Source: Planctomycetota bacterium | Lineage (GTDB): Bacteria > Planctomycetota > PUPC01 > DSUN01 | Assembly: GCA_016872875.1 (NCBI GenBank) | Contig: VGYW01000063.1 | Span: 1-27,446 of the forward strand | Length of the DNA stretch: 27,446 bases | Reading direction: 5' to 3' | Part shown: piece by piece, positions 17,263-26,324 of the stretch | Position numbering within the stretch: position 1 is the first letter of the stretch | Layout of the letters: each line of letters starts with the position of its first letter | Notes under the pieces: model-generated | What the model saw: only the letters and a program-made list of their open reading frames with translations | Databases searched by the model: none | Told to the model about the DNA's origin: nothing | Made by a program: the position numbers and the translations under genes

Positions 17263-17474
17263 GGACAGAGGAAAGAAGGCAAAAGGCAAAAGGAAGAAGG
17301 CAAAAGGCAAAAGGCGGAAGGCGGAAGGCGGAAGGAAAAAAAGCAGAAGACAGGGGGTCGCGCAAGACATCTTCCCTTCTGCCTTTTCACTTTTGCCCTT
17401 TGCCTTTTCACTTTTGCCCTTTGCCTTTTCACTTTTGCCCTTTGCCTTTTCACTTTTGCCTTCTCCCTCTGTCC
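17263..17474. repeat. Large bipartite heptamer element between DUF58 and BatA-like genes
   Basis: The left arm is AAGGCAA-type heptamers (about 17275-17335). The right arm is a 21-base higher-order unit of three heptamers (TTTTCAC, TTTTGCC, CTTTGCC) repeated about three times (17385-17463). The outer ends (17263-17285 and 17453-17474) are near-perfect inverted copies with one indel and one mismatch. It fills most of the 247-base gap before the BatA-like start. Confidence 0.92.
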
Positions 17475-17484
17475 TCTGATCCGC

Positions 17485-18429
17485 TCACCGCTTCACGACG
17501 GCCCGGGCGGCCTTTCGTCGGAAGGCCAGGTAGCTCGCCAGGGCCGCATCGAGCGGGTCGGAGGTGCTCATGAGCATGTAGTCAATGCCGTTGTTCGCGC
17601 ACGTGGAGCGGACGCGTGTGAGGAAGCGCTCGACGGCCTCGAGATAGGCCTTCCGCAGCGCACGCGGCTCCGTGAGCACCTGGAGGTCTATCTCCAGGCC
17701 GCGGAAGAGGATGTTGTCCTGGAACGGGAACTCGAGCTCGTGTTCGTGCATGACGTGGAAGACGATGACCTCGTGCCGCCTGTGGCGGAAGTGCTGGAGG
17801 GCGCGGGTGAGGCTCGCGACGTCCAGGAAGCAATCCGAGAATAGCACGACGAGGCCCCGCCTGGTGATCTGCTCGGCCAGGCGGTGGAAAATGTCGGCCA
17901 CGTCCGTGCGGTGGTCGGGCTGCGTGTTCGCCAGCTCGTGAAGGAGGAGCTTGAGATGGGAGGGGTGCGAGCTGGCCGGCAGGTTGCGGCGGATCTCCGT
18001 GTCGAAGGTCACGAGGCCGACAGCGTCCTGCTGCTGTTGGAGGAGGTAGGCGAGCGAGGCGGCGGCGGTGCAGGCGTAGTCGAACTTCCGCATCCCGCCG
18101 TGGCCGTCGCCGTAGCGCATCGAGCGGCTGGCGTCCACGAGCAGCGTGCTCCGCAGGTTCGTCTCCTCCTCGTATTGCTTCACGTAGAGGCGGTCGGCGC
18201 GCGCCCAGACCTTCCAGTCAATGTGCTTCGGCTCGTCCCCTGGCACGTATTCGCGGTGGGTGGCGAACTCGACCGAGTAGCCGTGATAGGGGCTTTTGTG
18301 CATGCCGCTGATGAAGCCCTCGACGACGGTCCGCGCCCGCACCTCAAGGCGCGTGATGCGGTTGAGGACCTTCGGGTCGAGGTATTGGCGGCCGTCAGCT
18401 TCGGGCAAGTGCGCATCCCTCAACGACAA
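17485..18429 (-). CDS. DUF58 family vWA-like protein
   Basis: Up to 314 residues. The DUF58 signature is clear: SPYHGYSVEFATHREYVPGD then HIDWKVWARADRLYVKQYEE. A vWA-type metal motif D99-A-S-R-S103 follows (LLVDASRSM). There is no membrane segment, so this is probably the cytoplasmic adaptor between the MoxR ATPase and membrane vWA proteins. The start is unsure: the longest frame begins at a TTG at 18429 beside an octamer repeat with no ribosome-binding site, while a TTG eight codons later (18405, Leu-Pro-Glu-Ala) has GAGGGA about ten bases upstream. The gene lies 85 bases after the MoxR gene. Confidence 0.92.
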   Translation of the reverse strand: MSLRDAHLPEADGRQYLDPKVLNRITRLEVRARTVVEGFISGMHKSPYHGYSVEFATHREYVPGDEPKHIDWKVWARADRLYVKQYEEETNLRSTLLVDASRSMRYGDGHGGMRKFDYACTAAASLAYLLQQQQDAVGLVTFDTEIRRNLPASSHPSHLKLLLHELANTQPDHRTDVADIFHRLAEQITRRGLVVLFSDCFLDVASLTRALQHFRHRRHEVIVFHVMHEHELEFPFQDNILFRGLEIDLQVLTEPRALRKAYLEAVERFLTRVRSTCANNGIDYMLMSTSDPLDAALASYLAFRRKAARAVVKR

Positions 18430-18514
18430 GGAGGATGAATGGAGGGATGGATGACTGGATGAATGTAAGAGAGGAGGCGTGTTCTTTCATTCATCCATTC
18501 ATCCACCCATCCAA

Positions 18515-18520
<6 letters not shown>
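18430..18520. repeat. Bipartite inverted octamer element between MoxR and DUF58 genes
   Basis: GGATGAAT-type units (about 18430-18466) face ATTCATCC-type units (about 18486-18520). The right arm overlaps the last codon and stop of the MoxR gene (stop at 18515). It is the third member of the octamer family in this window. Confidence 0.9.
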
Positions 18521-19624
<1,104 letters not shown>

Positions 19625-19649
19625 GCGTAAGGCTTCTCCTGTCCGAGGG

Positions 19650-19685
19650 AAGGGACCTAAGGGACGAAAGGGACCGAAGGGACAT
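19650..19685. repeat. 9-base tandem repeat AAGGGACNN in the MoxR leader
   Basis: Four 9-base units with the same invariant AAGGGAC as the array at 12283. It lies in the 70-base gap between the toroid-protein stop and the MoxR ATG. Confidence 0.9.
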
Positions 19686-19694
19686 AGGGCGAGC

Positions 19695-20867
19695 TCAACG
19701 CTGGAGGATGGGCAGGTATTGATAGGGGAGCTGGAGGACAAGGAGGGCGATGGCAGTGCCGTAGACGTGGCCCGCGAAGTCGCCCTGCCAGCTCCCGTCG
19801 GCGTTCTGCTGCTTGATCAGCTCGTCGCGGTGCTTCGGGTAGAACTCCCGCCAGTCCTCCTCGCTGCTGAAGAACATGGCTTGGGACGTGTAGAGGAGCG
19901 AGTAGAAGCGGTGGCCCTGGAAGACGGTCGCGGAGTTGCTCCCCTTGAGGAGCTTCTTGAGGTAGGCGAGGGCCTTGAGTGCCACGGGGTTCTCGTACTG
20001 GCCGGCGTTGTAGAGGGTGGCCACGGCCGCGGCGGAGATGGCCGGGCGGCTCCCCCCGCGGCTCATCAGCGAGTAGCTGATCCCGCCGTCCTCGTTGGCG
20101 CACTTGTTGATGTACTCGCAGGCGCGCACGATGGTGCTCTTTGGCACCTTGATGCCGGCGTTGCGCGCCGCGCGGAGCGCCTGTATCTGGGTCACTGTCA
20201 CCGAACCCTCGTCGCCGTTCTGGTCGGGCGTGTAGAGCCAGCCGCCGTTGAACGACTGGCTCTTGGCGGTGAGGCCGACGGCGCGGTTGAGGGCCTCGTG
20301 GAGCTTGCGCTGGAGGTCGGTGTCGTGCTCGGCGCCGTATGCCTGCGCGAGGAACATCGTGGCGAAGCCGTGGCCGTGCATCGAGCGGTTCTCCTCCACG
20401 ATGGCGGTGATGAGGCCGCTGCGGGTGGTGGAGTTGAGCATGAAGTAGACCGCTCGGCGCACGTTCTCGGCGTATTCCCCTTCGCAGGGCGTGTTGCCTG
20501 CGGCCATCAGCGCCAGGCCGGCGAGGGCGGTCATTGCGGTGGGGTAGGAGCCGCCCATGCCCTCGGTGCGCCAGCAGCCGTTCTTGGCCTGGGTGCGGGC
20601 GAGGTAGGCCAGGCCCTTCTGCATCGCCTGCTCGGCCTCGGGGGTGACCATGTCGGGCCGCACCCGCGCCTCGGCCCCGTGGGCAGGGGAGAAGGCAAGA
20701 GGCGAAAGGGGGAAGGCGAAGGGCAAAAGGCAAAGGGCAAAAGGCAGAAGGGAGAAGGCGAGACGATTTCGGATTTCGGATTTCGGATTTCGGATTTCAG
20801 ACTTCAATCCGCAATCCGCAATCCGCAATCCGCAATCGCCAATCCGCAATCTCCGACAGCTCGTCAT
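19695..20867 (-). CDS. Prenyltransferase/squalene-oxidase-repeat (alpha/alpha toroid) protein, secreted
   Basis: A 390-residue protein. From about residue 75 it has helical hairpin repeats of the terpene-cyclase/prenyltransferase toroid ([63 protein letters not shown] with [13 protein letters not shown]). No DxDD or other cyclase motif is visible, so it is likely a binding toroid as is common in Planctomycetota. The ATG at 20867 overlaps the propeller-gene stop by ATGA and has GGAGAA about eight bases upstream, so the start is well supported. Codons from about 5 to 58 are almost entirely heptamer repeat; the hydrophobic part ([17 protein letters not shown]) comes from CTTTTGC-type heptamers and may itself serve as the signal peptide. 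Confidence 0.9.
   Translation of the reverse strand: MTSCRRLRIGDCGLRIADCGLKSEIRNPKSEIRNRLAFSLLPFALCLLPFAFPLSPLAFSPAHGAEARVRPDMVTPEAEQAMQKGLAYLARTQAKNGCWRTEGMGGSYPTAMTALAGLALMAAGNTPCEGEYAENVRRAVYFMLNSTTRSGLITAIVEENRSMHGHGFATMFLAQAYGAEHDTDLQRKLHEALNRAVGLTAKSQSFNGGWLYTPDQNGDEGSVTVTQIQALRAARNAGIKVPKSTIVRACEYINKCANEDGGISYSLMSRGGSRPAISAAAVATLYNAGQYENPVALKALAYLKKLLKGSNSATVFQGHRFYSLLYTSQAMFFSSEEDWREFYPKHRDELIKQQNADGSWQGDFAGHVYGTAIALLVLQLPYQYLPILQR
20690..20852. repeat. Composite heptamer element in the toroid gene's 5' end
   Basis: Three adjoining heptamer runs: GGCAAAA-type (about 20690-20760), TTCGGAT (20765-20798) and CCGCAAT (20805-20852). The last two form an inverted hairpin with one mismatch per unit. 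All are translated on the minus strand without a stop. Confidence 0.93.
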
Positions 20868-23800
20868 GGTTTCTTCTCCGCGGGCGGGCTCGGGTCGCGC
20901 CCAAAGACCTGGATGCCGTCGTGGCGGGCAAGGATGATCATGCCGTCCTGGACGAAGAGCTGGTTGACGTTTTCGAACTTGCCATCGGCCCTGCTGGATG
21001 GGAGGCTGACGCCTTCGAGGGCCTTGCCGTCGGACTTCCGCACGAAGCCGATCTTGCGGAGGTTGGTGTGGCGGATGTTGTTGCCTTCCTTGATGATGTC
21101 AACCTCCATCCAGGGCACGAGGTCGCCCGAGCGCGCCCAGAGCTCCGAGAGGTCAATGCCGAAGACGTTTCCGCTGCTGGCTGGGCCGAGGGCGACGTTG
21201 CCGGTGGTGAGGTCCACGGTTCCGCCGCGCATCTTGCCCTGGCCGTCGTGCGCCCAGAAGCCCAGCTTCTTGCCGTCGGGGCTGAGGCTGAGCTGGGAGA
21301 TGAAGCCCTGAATCTTGTCCTGCGGGACAGTGACCTTGACGGCGCCGGAGGCGAGGTCGCGTATCTCGATGCCGCGGTTGGCGCCGCCCTGGAGGTAGAA
21401 GAGCTCGTCGCTGAGGAGCGCCGGCTGGCGGTACTCCTGGCCGAGGTCGAGGTTCCAGAGCATCTTGCCCGAGGGGAGTTCGAGGAGTGAGACCTTGTTT
21501 CCGCCCTTCGTGGGCTCCCACTTCTGGAAGAGCGCGCCGCGGCGCGTGACCTGGAAGGAGCGCGGGTAGCCCATGCGCTGGCCCTCGCCGAGGTCCACCG
21601 TGCCAACCCGCTCGCCCGAGAAGACGTCGCATATCCAGCACTCGCCGCTTTCGAGGGAGAAGATGACGTAGCGTCCGGCCTCCTGCGCCCAGGTGATCTG
21701 GCGGCGGCGGAAGCTGCGCTCCCAGCGGTCCTCGCCGGTCGCCAGCTCGAGCACGCGGATGGCGTTGGAGCTTGGCCGCAGGACCACGCAGCCGGCGGGC
21801 GCGCCGCCGCCCGCGCGGTACTGGATGTTCATGCGCCAGGCGAACGACGTAGCGTAGCGGACGCCGCCCGGCTGCGCCGCGGGCTGGGTGCGGCTCCAGA
21901 GGGTCTTGCCCGACACCAGGCCGAAGCCCTCCCAGGCGTTCTGGCCCTGGAGGAGGGCGACGTGGCCGTCGCGCGCCCCCTCGTGGGCCTGGAACTGGAG
22001 ATAGTGCGGCGGGCGGGCCATCGGCGCCTCGTAGAGCGTCTGTCCGTCGCTCAGCCGCCGGCAGACCAGGCGTCCGTCCGCGCCGTGCCGCTGGAAGAGC
22101 AGGTGCTGTTCGAGGAACTGCGAGAAGCCGAGCACGCCGGCGTAGGGGGACTGCCGGAGCTTGATCGGATTGGCGTAGCCGGGCTGGGTCTGGGAGGCCC
22201 AGAGCTGGCGCCAGGGCGGTTCGGGGACCCCCCTGAACATGTCGCGGCCGGCCTCGGCGAGCGCCTTGTCCGCGAGGCGGGCCGCTGCGAGCTCCTTGGC
22301 GGGCTTCGTCGCGCCCTCGAGGGCCACCGGCGCGTCGGCGTACTCCTTCGCCAGAAACTCCCAGGTGCCGCGTGCCTGCCAGAGCCAGCCCTTCTTCTGG
22401 TAGAGGTCGGCGAGTGCCGCCAGCCCCGCGGCGGCCGTGCCGGGATGGGGCGAGCGAGCCATCTCGCGGAGCATGGCCTCCGCCTTCTCGAAGATGCCCG
22501 TCGCTGCCTCGGACGCCGCGGCCTTCAGCCCAGCCTCGATGGCGGCCTGGGTGCCGGGGTAGAGGCGGAGGATGGCGCGGAGCGAGGGCGTGTCGTTGCC
22601 CGAGCGCGCCGCGGCGAGCGCGGCGTCGGCGTGCCTGGCGAGGAGCGGGGCCAGGCGGGCGTCGCCCTCGGCAAGGAGGCGCTGGATGGCGCCGGTCGCC
22701 ATCGCCTGGGGCGATGCCTTCCAGGCGTCGCCGCCGGCGTCGAGTTCCACGGGCGTGCCCTTGCCCGATTGTGCGAACTCCAGGAGCAGGGTGATGGCCT
22801 GGTCGAGGTCGCCGCGCTCGCGGTGGGCCGCCACGAGGGGCAGGACGGCGAGGCCCTCGTCCGGGCTGCCCTTCGCCGCGGCGTGGGCATCCCGGAGCAA
22901 CTCAAGCCGCCGGTTCGGCTCGCGGCGGGCCAGCTCCGTCAGGCAGTCCACGAGGTCGTGACGGGCCTTGTCCTTCAGCTTGGCGTCGGGTGTGTCGCTG
23001 ACCGCCGCCTTGAGGTCCTCCACGGCGTCGTGAACCCGGTCGTACTTGAGTCGCAGGCCGGCCCGCGCGAAGCAGGCCTCCGCGCGGCTCTTGAGGATCT
23101 CCGCAATCTCGGATTTCGGATTTCGGATTTCGGATTTCATTCCAAAATCCGCAATCCGCAATCCGCAATCCGCAATCCATCTGGCCAGTTGCAGGTCAAG
23201 CTGTGCCACACGGGTCTCGGCCTCGGCGAGCTTCGGCGCGGCGTTGACCACTGGATAGGTGTCGGTGAGGCCGACGACGACGAGGCGCGCGCCATCGGAG
23301 AAGAGGTTTCCGACCGGCTCCTCCTCCTCGGTTGACACGCGGATAGTGGCCTGGAGCTCCCCCTTCTTGGGGTCGAGGCGGAGGATGCACTTGCCGCTGG
23401 GCACGTAGAGTGCGTCGGGCGTGAGGATGCCGCGGCCGCACGCGCGGTCGCGCTCCTCCAGCTTCCGCTCCCAGGCCGCCTGCCCCGTGAGCGCGTCGAG
23501 CCGCCGCACGCAGGCGGCTGAGCTCGCGTAGAGGCTCGTGCCGTCGAGCCCGAGGCAATACTGGAGCCCAGGCGTCCTGTGGCGAGCCGTGACCTTGCCC
23601 GATGCCGCGTCGAGCACGAGGACGCACTCGGCGTCGCTGGGCAGCACGATGAGGCTGCTGCCCTCCACCGCCACCTGGCTGTCGCGCCAGCCGCGTATCG
23701 CCGCCGTCTGACCGAAGAAGGGCGTGGACGTGCTCCGGTCCCAGTCCTGCTCGTACTGCGAGGCCCAGTGGAGGCTGCCGTCGGTGCCGTCGAGGCTGAA

Positions 23801-25585
23801 GATGAAGCCCTGGCCGGAGGCGACGTATACGTCGCTCCCCTGCGTGGCGAGGCCGACGAGGCGCCACGACTCCATCCGATTGGTCACGAAGGAGCACAGG
23901 AAGGTCTGCCACGCGCACCGCCCGTTGGCCGGGTCGAGGCCGGCGAGCCACAGCTCGCCCTTCTTCTCGACGGGCACGATGAGCCGCCCGGCGCTCGCCA
24001 CGGGCGCGGCCACGAACTGCACCGCCCCCAGCTCGTCGTCGTCCTTCAGCGTCCGCCCCACCCGCCAGCGCTGGGCGCCCGTCCGGATGTCGTAGGCGGC
24101 CAGGACGTTTCCCGTCACCTGTTTCGCCTGCTCGCCGCCCTGCCTGGCGATTAACATCACGCCGCCGAAGCGGTTCTGCCCCCAGCGGTTCTGGTAGAAC
24201 TCCTCGACCTGGTAGACGCCGTCGCCGATGACTCTGATGGCCCGGCCGATCTGGTCGTCGAACTGGAGGACCTCGAGGGGGTGGCCCTGGCCGGTGTGCA
24301 TGTAGTGCATGGCGAGGTTGGGGTTGCCCGGCGGCTGCGCGGCCGCGGCCTTGGTCTGCCAACGTACCTGGCCGCTCGCGGGGTCGAGGCAGGTGAGCGT
24401 GCCCTGCGACCTCAGCAAGATGCAGGCGGGGCCTCCGTGCCCCGCATCTGTGGGCGGGGCCTCCGTGCCCCGCGTCTGAGGCGCCACCCAGACCGCGCAG
24501 TTGCTGGGGACCAGGGCCGAGCTCTCCCAGCGCCCGAGCATCCGGCTCTTCAGCGCCTCGGAGTCCGCCGCGCTCAGTTGCCCGAACGAGTTGGGCGGCA
24601 GGTCGCGCGGCGAGACCCCCGTCGTGTACCGCCACGACGGGATGGCCAGCGACCGCGGGCTCTCGAACAGGCCGGCGGGCAGGGGCGGGAAGACCCCGGT
24701 GTGGGCGGGGCCTCCGCGCCCCGCGTCGTCCCGCGCGTCCTTCGCAAGCTCGGCCTCTATCGCCTTCAAGGTCTCGTCGGTCGTAGTGCGGCCTTCAGGC
24801 CGTGCCAGTTGCTTCCACGCCGCTCGCGCACCCTCGGTGTCCCCGCACCGTCGGCAGGCCACGGCCAGACGCATCAGGACCTCGCCCCGCGGCACGGAGG
24901 GGTCGGGGTGCTCGGTGAGGACGCGGCGGAAGAGGCGGCGCGCCTTCGCAAAGTCGTGCTCGTCGAGGTGCAGACACCCCAGGAGGTATGCCGCGTCGTC
25001 CCCATGCGAGCTCAGGAAGTAGTGGCGGACGACCGTTCGGAGGGCCTCGGCGTCGCGGCTCGTCGCCACTGTGCCCAGGAGGGCCTTCGCCTGGCCGTCG
25101 GCCTCCATCCTGTAGGCATCGAGGCCCGCGGCGCCCAGGCCGGCCAGGATGCGCTCGGCCACGAACCGCACCGGGCGGAACACCGCGCCGTCCTCGCTCG
25201 CAAAGGCGTCGCCAGGCCGGTCAATGATGCTCTGGAGCAGGACCACCAGGTCGCGGTACTGCGGCTGCGGGGTGGCCAACAGCTCCTTCACCCGCCGCAG
25301 CAGTCGGTCGGCCTCGAAGTCCCGGTTCAGCTCGGCGCCGCGCGTCAGCTCCTTCAGGTCATCGTCCTGCTGCTTCTTGTCATCCGCAGCCGGCTGCGCG
25401 ATGGCCTTGGCTTGCAGGGGGACGGGCGCGACGGCGGCAGGCACGGGGGCGAGTGGGACCGCCTGCGGCTTCTCGCGCGCGATCGCCGCCGCCCCCGCCG
25501 CGGCCAGCGCGGGCCACAACGCCCACGCCACCACGATGAACACCCTGGCTTTGATCAACTTGCGGCGCTCCGTCAACATGGCCAT
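20864..25585 (-). CDS. Giant secreted protein with two PQQ-like beta-propellers and a helical middle
   Basis: About 1573 residues. N-terminal hydrophobic signal or anchor (VFIVVAWALWPALAAAGAA), then TPR-like helices (about 80-290). A first PQQ/quinoprotein-type propeller follows (about 330-790, blades such as LTCLDPASGQVRWQT, VLAAYDIRTGAQRWRVG, FIFSLDGTDGSLHW, VLVLDAASGKVTAR). A helical TPR-like region lies at about 800-1130 and a second propeller at about 1150-1570 (IRVLELATGEDRWERS, LLELPSGKMLWNLDLG). Quinoprotein catalytic residues are not evident, so a protein-binding platform is likely. Repeat-encoded inserts occur near residues 287-293, 370-387 and 802-825. Start choices are ATG 25585, ATG 25579 or GTG 25591; a GTG at 25630 is less likely given the candidate promoter. 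The first gene of the series, it overlaps the toroid gene by ATGA. Confidence 0.88.
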   Translation of the reverse strand: MAMLTERRKLIKARVFIVVAWALWPALAAAGAAAIAREKPQAVPLAPVPAAVAPVPLQAKAIAQPAADDKKQQDDDLKELTRGAELNRDFEADRLLRRVKELLATPQPQYRDLVVLLQSIIDRPGDAFASEDGAVFRPVRFVAERILAGLGAAGLDAYRMEADGQAKALLGTVATSRDAEALRTVVRHYFLSSHGDDAAYLLGCLHLDEHDFAKARRLFRRVLTEHPDPSVPRGEVLMRLAVACRRCGDTEGARAAWKQLARPEGRTTTDETLKAIEAELAKDARDDAGRGGPAHTGVFPPLPAGLFESPRSLAIPSWRYTTGVSPRDLPPNSFGQLSAADSEALKSRMLGRWESSALVPSNCAVWVAPQTRGTEAPPTDAGHGGPACILLRSQGTLTCLDPASGQVRWQTKAAAAQPPGNPNLAMHYMHTGQGHPLEVLQFDDQIGRAIRVIGDGVYQVEEFYQNRWGQNRFGGVMLIARQGGEQAKQVTGNVLAAYDIRTGAQRWRVGRTLKDDDELGAVQFVAAPVASAGRLIVPVEKKGELWLAGLDPANGRCAWQTFLCSFVTNRMESWRLVGLATQGSDVYVASGQGFIFSLDGTDGSLHWASQYEQDWDRSTSTPFFGQTAAIRGWRDSQVAVEGSSLIVLPSDAECVLVLDAASGKVTARHRTPGLQYCLGLDGTSLYASSAACVRRLDALTGQAAWERKLEERDRACGRGILTPDALYVPSGKCILRLDPKKGELQATIRVSTEEEEPVGNLFSDGARLVVVGLTDTYPVVNAAPKLAEAETRVAQLDLQLARWIADCGLRIADFGMKSEIRNPKSEIAEILKSRAEACFARAGLRLKYDRVHDAVEDLKAAVSDTPDAKLKDKARHDLVDCLTELARREPNRRLELLRDAHAAAKGSPDEGLAVLPLVAAHRERGDLDQAITLLLEFAQSGKGTPVELDAGGDAWKASPQAMATGAIQRLLAEGDARLAPLLARHADAALAAARSGNDTPSLRAILRLYPGTQAAIEAGLKAAASEAATGIFEKAEAMLREMARSPHPGTAAAGLAALADLYQKKGWLWQARGTWEFLAKEYADAPVALEGATKPAKELAAARLADKALAEAGRDMFRGVPEPPWRQLWASQTQPGYANPIKLRQSPYAGVLGFSQFLEQHLLFQRHGADGRLVCRRLSDGQTLYEAPMARPPHYLQFQAHEGARDGHVALLQGQNAWEGFGLVSGKTLWSRTQPAAQPGGVRYATSFAWRMNIQYRAGGGAPAGCVVLRPSSNAIRVLELATGEDRWERSFRRRQITWAQEAGRYVIFSLESGECWICDVFSGERVGTVDLGEGQRMGYPRSFQVTRRGALFQKWEPTKGGNKVSLLELPSGKMLWNLDLGQEYRQPALLSDELFYLQGGANRGIEIRDLASGAVKVTVPQDKIQGFISQLSLSPDGKKLGFWAHDGQGKMRGGTVDLTTGNVALGPASSGNVFGIDLSELWARSGDLVPWMEVDIIKEGNNIRHTNLRKIGFVRKSDGKALEGVSLPSSRADGKFENVNQLFVQDGMIILARHDGIQVFGRDPSPPAEKKP
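23109..23178. repeat. Bipartite heptamer hairpin inside the propeller gene
   Basis: TCGGATT units (23109-23138) and CCGCAAT units (23149-23178) separated by a short centre. It adds about 24 residues in frame ([13 protein letters not shown], then [11 protein letters not shown]) between the first propeller and the helical region. It is the same pair of units as at 9993 and 20765. Confidence 0.93.
24426..24473. repeat. Two copies of a GC-rich palindrome inside the propeller gene
   Basis: GCGGGGCCTCCGTGCCCCGC occurs at 24426-24445 and 24454-24473, each able to fold as GCGGGGC...GCCCCGC. They are read in frame as RGTEAPPTDAGHGGPA. A third copy with one base changed lies at 24705-24724. Confidence 0.9.
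24705..24724. repeat. Third copy of the GC-rich palindrome
   Basis: GCGGGGCCTCCGCGCCCCGC, one base different from the copies at 24426 and 24454. It is read in frame as DAGRGGPA within the propeller protein. Confidence 0.88.
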
Positions 25586-25630
25586 GGACACCCCGCCGCG
25601 CAGGGCGCACCGTTCCTTACCTATAGACAC

Positions 25631-25659
25631 ACCTTACCGGCTTTCTGCTGCAAAGTCAA
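25631..25659 (-). promoter_or_regulatory. Candidate sigma-70-type promoter for the propeller-led gene series
   Basis: On the minus strand TTGACT (25659-25654) matches five of six consensus -35 bases. After 17 bases comes TAAGGT (25636-25631), a poor -10 with three matches. Transcription would begin near 25625, about 40 bases before the ATG at 25585. The -35 match is good, but the weak -10 keeps this tentative. Confidence 0.3.
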
Positions 25660-25783
25660 CTCCGCTAGCGGCCTCACCAGCATTTAGACGCACGTCTCCC
25701 CGAAGCGGTTCCGCGCGACGATTCAGCGTGCCTCAGTGCAGCCCCCCACAGATGACGGGACAAGACCGGGGGCTTCGGCGTCT

Positions 25784-25800
25784 CGCTCCCAAAGGGAGCG
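25784..25800. repeat. Short hairpin CGCTCCC-AAA-GGGAGCG
   Basis: Perfect 7-base stem with a three-base loop, immediately beside the larger nested palindrome at 25805. No T-run accompanies it on either strand. Confidence 0.75.
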
Positions 25801-25804
25801 TAGT

Positions 25805-25969
25805 GGGTAGCCGGCGGCTTCAGCCGCCGGACTCGGGAGCCAAAGGTGGGAAAGTCCCGTAGGGACGGCAGATGCGTGTGCCCGGCCGCCTCACCGCAGG
25901 GGGCTGCCGTCCCTTCGGGACTGGGTCGTGGGTGCGCCCCTGTCCGGCGGCTGAAGCCGCCGGCTACCC
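25805..25969. repeat. Nested inverted repeat with GGCGGCTTCAGCCGCC hairpins
   Basis: The outer arms 25805-25832 and 25942-25969 are perfect 28-base inverted repeats, each itself a hairpin (CCGGCGGCT, two bases, AGCCGCCGG). The inner arms 25853-25871 and 25904-25922 are inverted with one mismatch over 19 bases, each containing GTCCC-NNN-GGGAC. Another GTCCCTTCGGGAC lies at 25976-25988. The total is about 165 bases. Confidence 0.92.
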
Positions 25970-26100
25970 TCTGCTGTCCCTTCGGGACTGCAATCCTGTC
26001 CCCTTACTTGTGCGGGGCTGTACTCAGGGCGCTGGGAAATGCTGCCTGGTGACGCCAGCTTCACGGAGCAGAGGTGCTCGCGCCGACGGCAGGCTCTTCT

Positions 26101-26220
26101 CAGAACGCCACCCTCACACGCGCAGGCAGTTGGCATTCTAAGCGGATCGGCGATCCGGGCACGTTTCTGCGGGAATTTCCCAGAACGCCAGCTCTGTGCG
26201 CGCGGAAGGTTGGCGTTCTG
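26101..26220. repeat. Two copies of a 39-40 base unit with CAGAACGCCA terminal inverted repeats
   Basis: Copy 1 (26101-26139) and copy 2 (26181-26220) both begin CAGAACGCCA and end TTGGC(A/G)TTCT, about ten bases of terminal inversion each. Between them is the palindrome CGGATCGGCGATCCG (26143-26157). Confidence 0.85.
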
Positions 26221-26324
26221 GGGGAACAGCGGTCGGCAAGGGTCCCGCGCGCCGACGGCTATGGCCCGAAGGACAATGGATGTGCTCCGCTTCGCGCACC
26301 CCCAGCTTGCGCGTGGGCGCGCGG

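Larger units (their letters stand above)
25586..26324. other. Gene-free stretch of 739 bases rich in palindromes
   Basis: I see no convincing gene here; the open frames on both strands are Arg/Pro-rich and mirror the palindromes. It holds a weak candidate promoter (25631-25659), a nested inverted repeat (25784-25988) and two copies of a 40-base terminal-inverted-repeat unit (26101-26220). It separates the beta-helix gene from the thirteen-gene series and is the most likely site of a transcription boundary. Confidence 0.7.

Noticed and set aside
25586..25630. GTG start at 25630 for the propeller gene
   Set aside because: The extra residues add charged sequence before the signal, and the candidate promoter at 25631-25659 would place transcription start at or after this codon.
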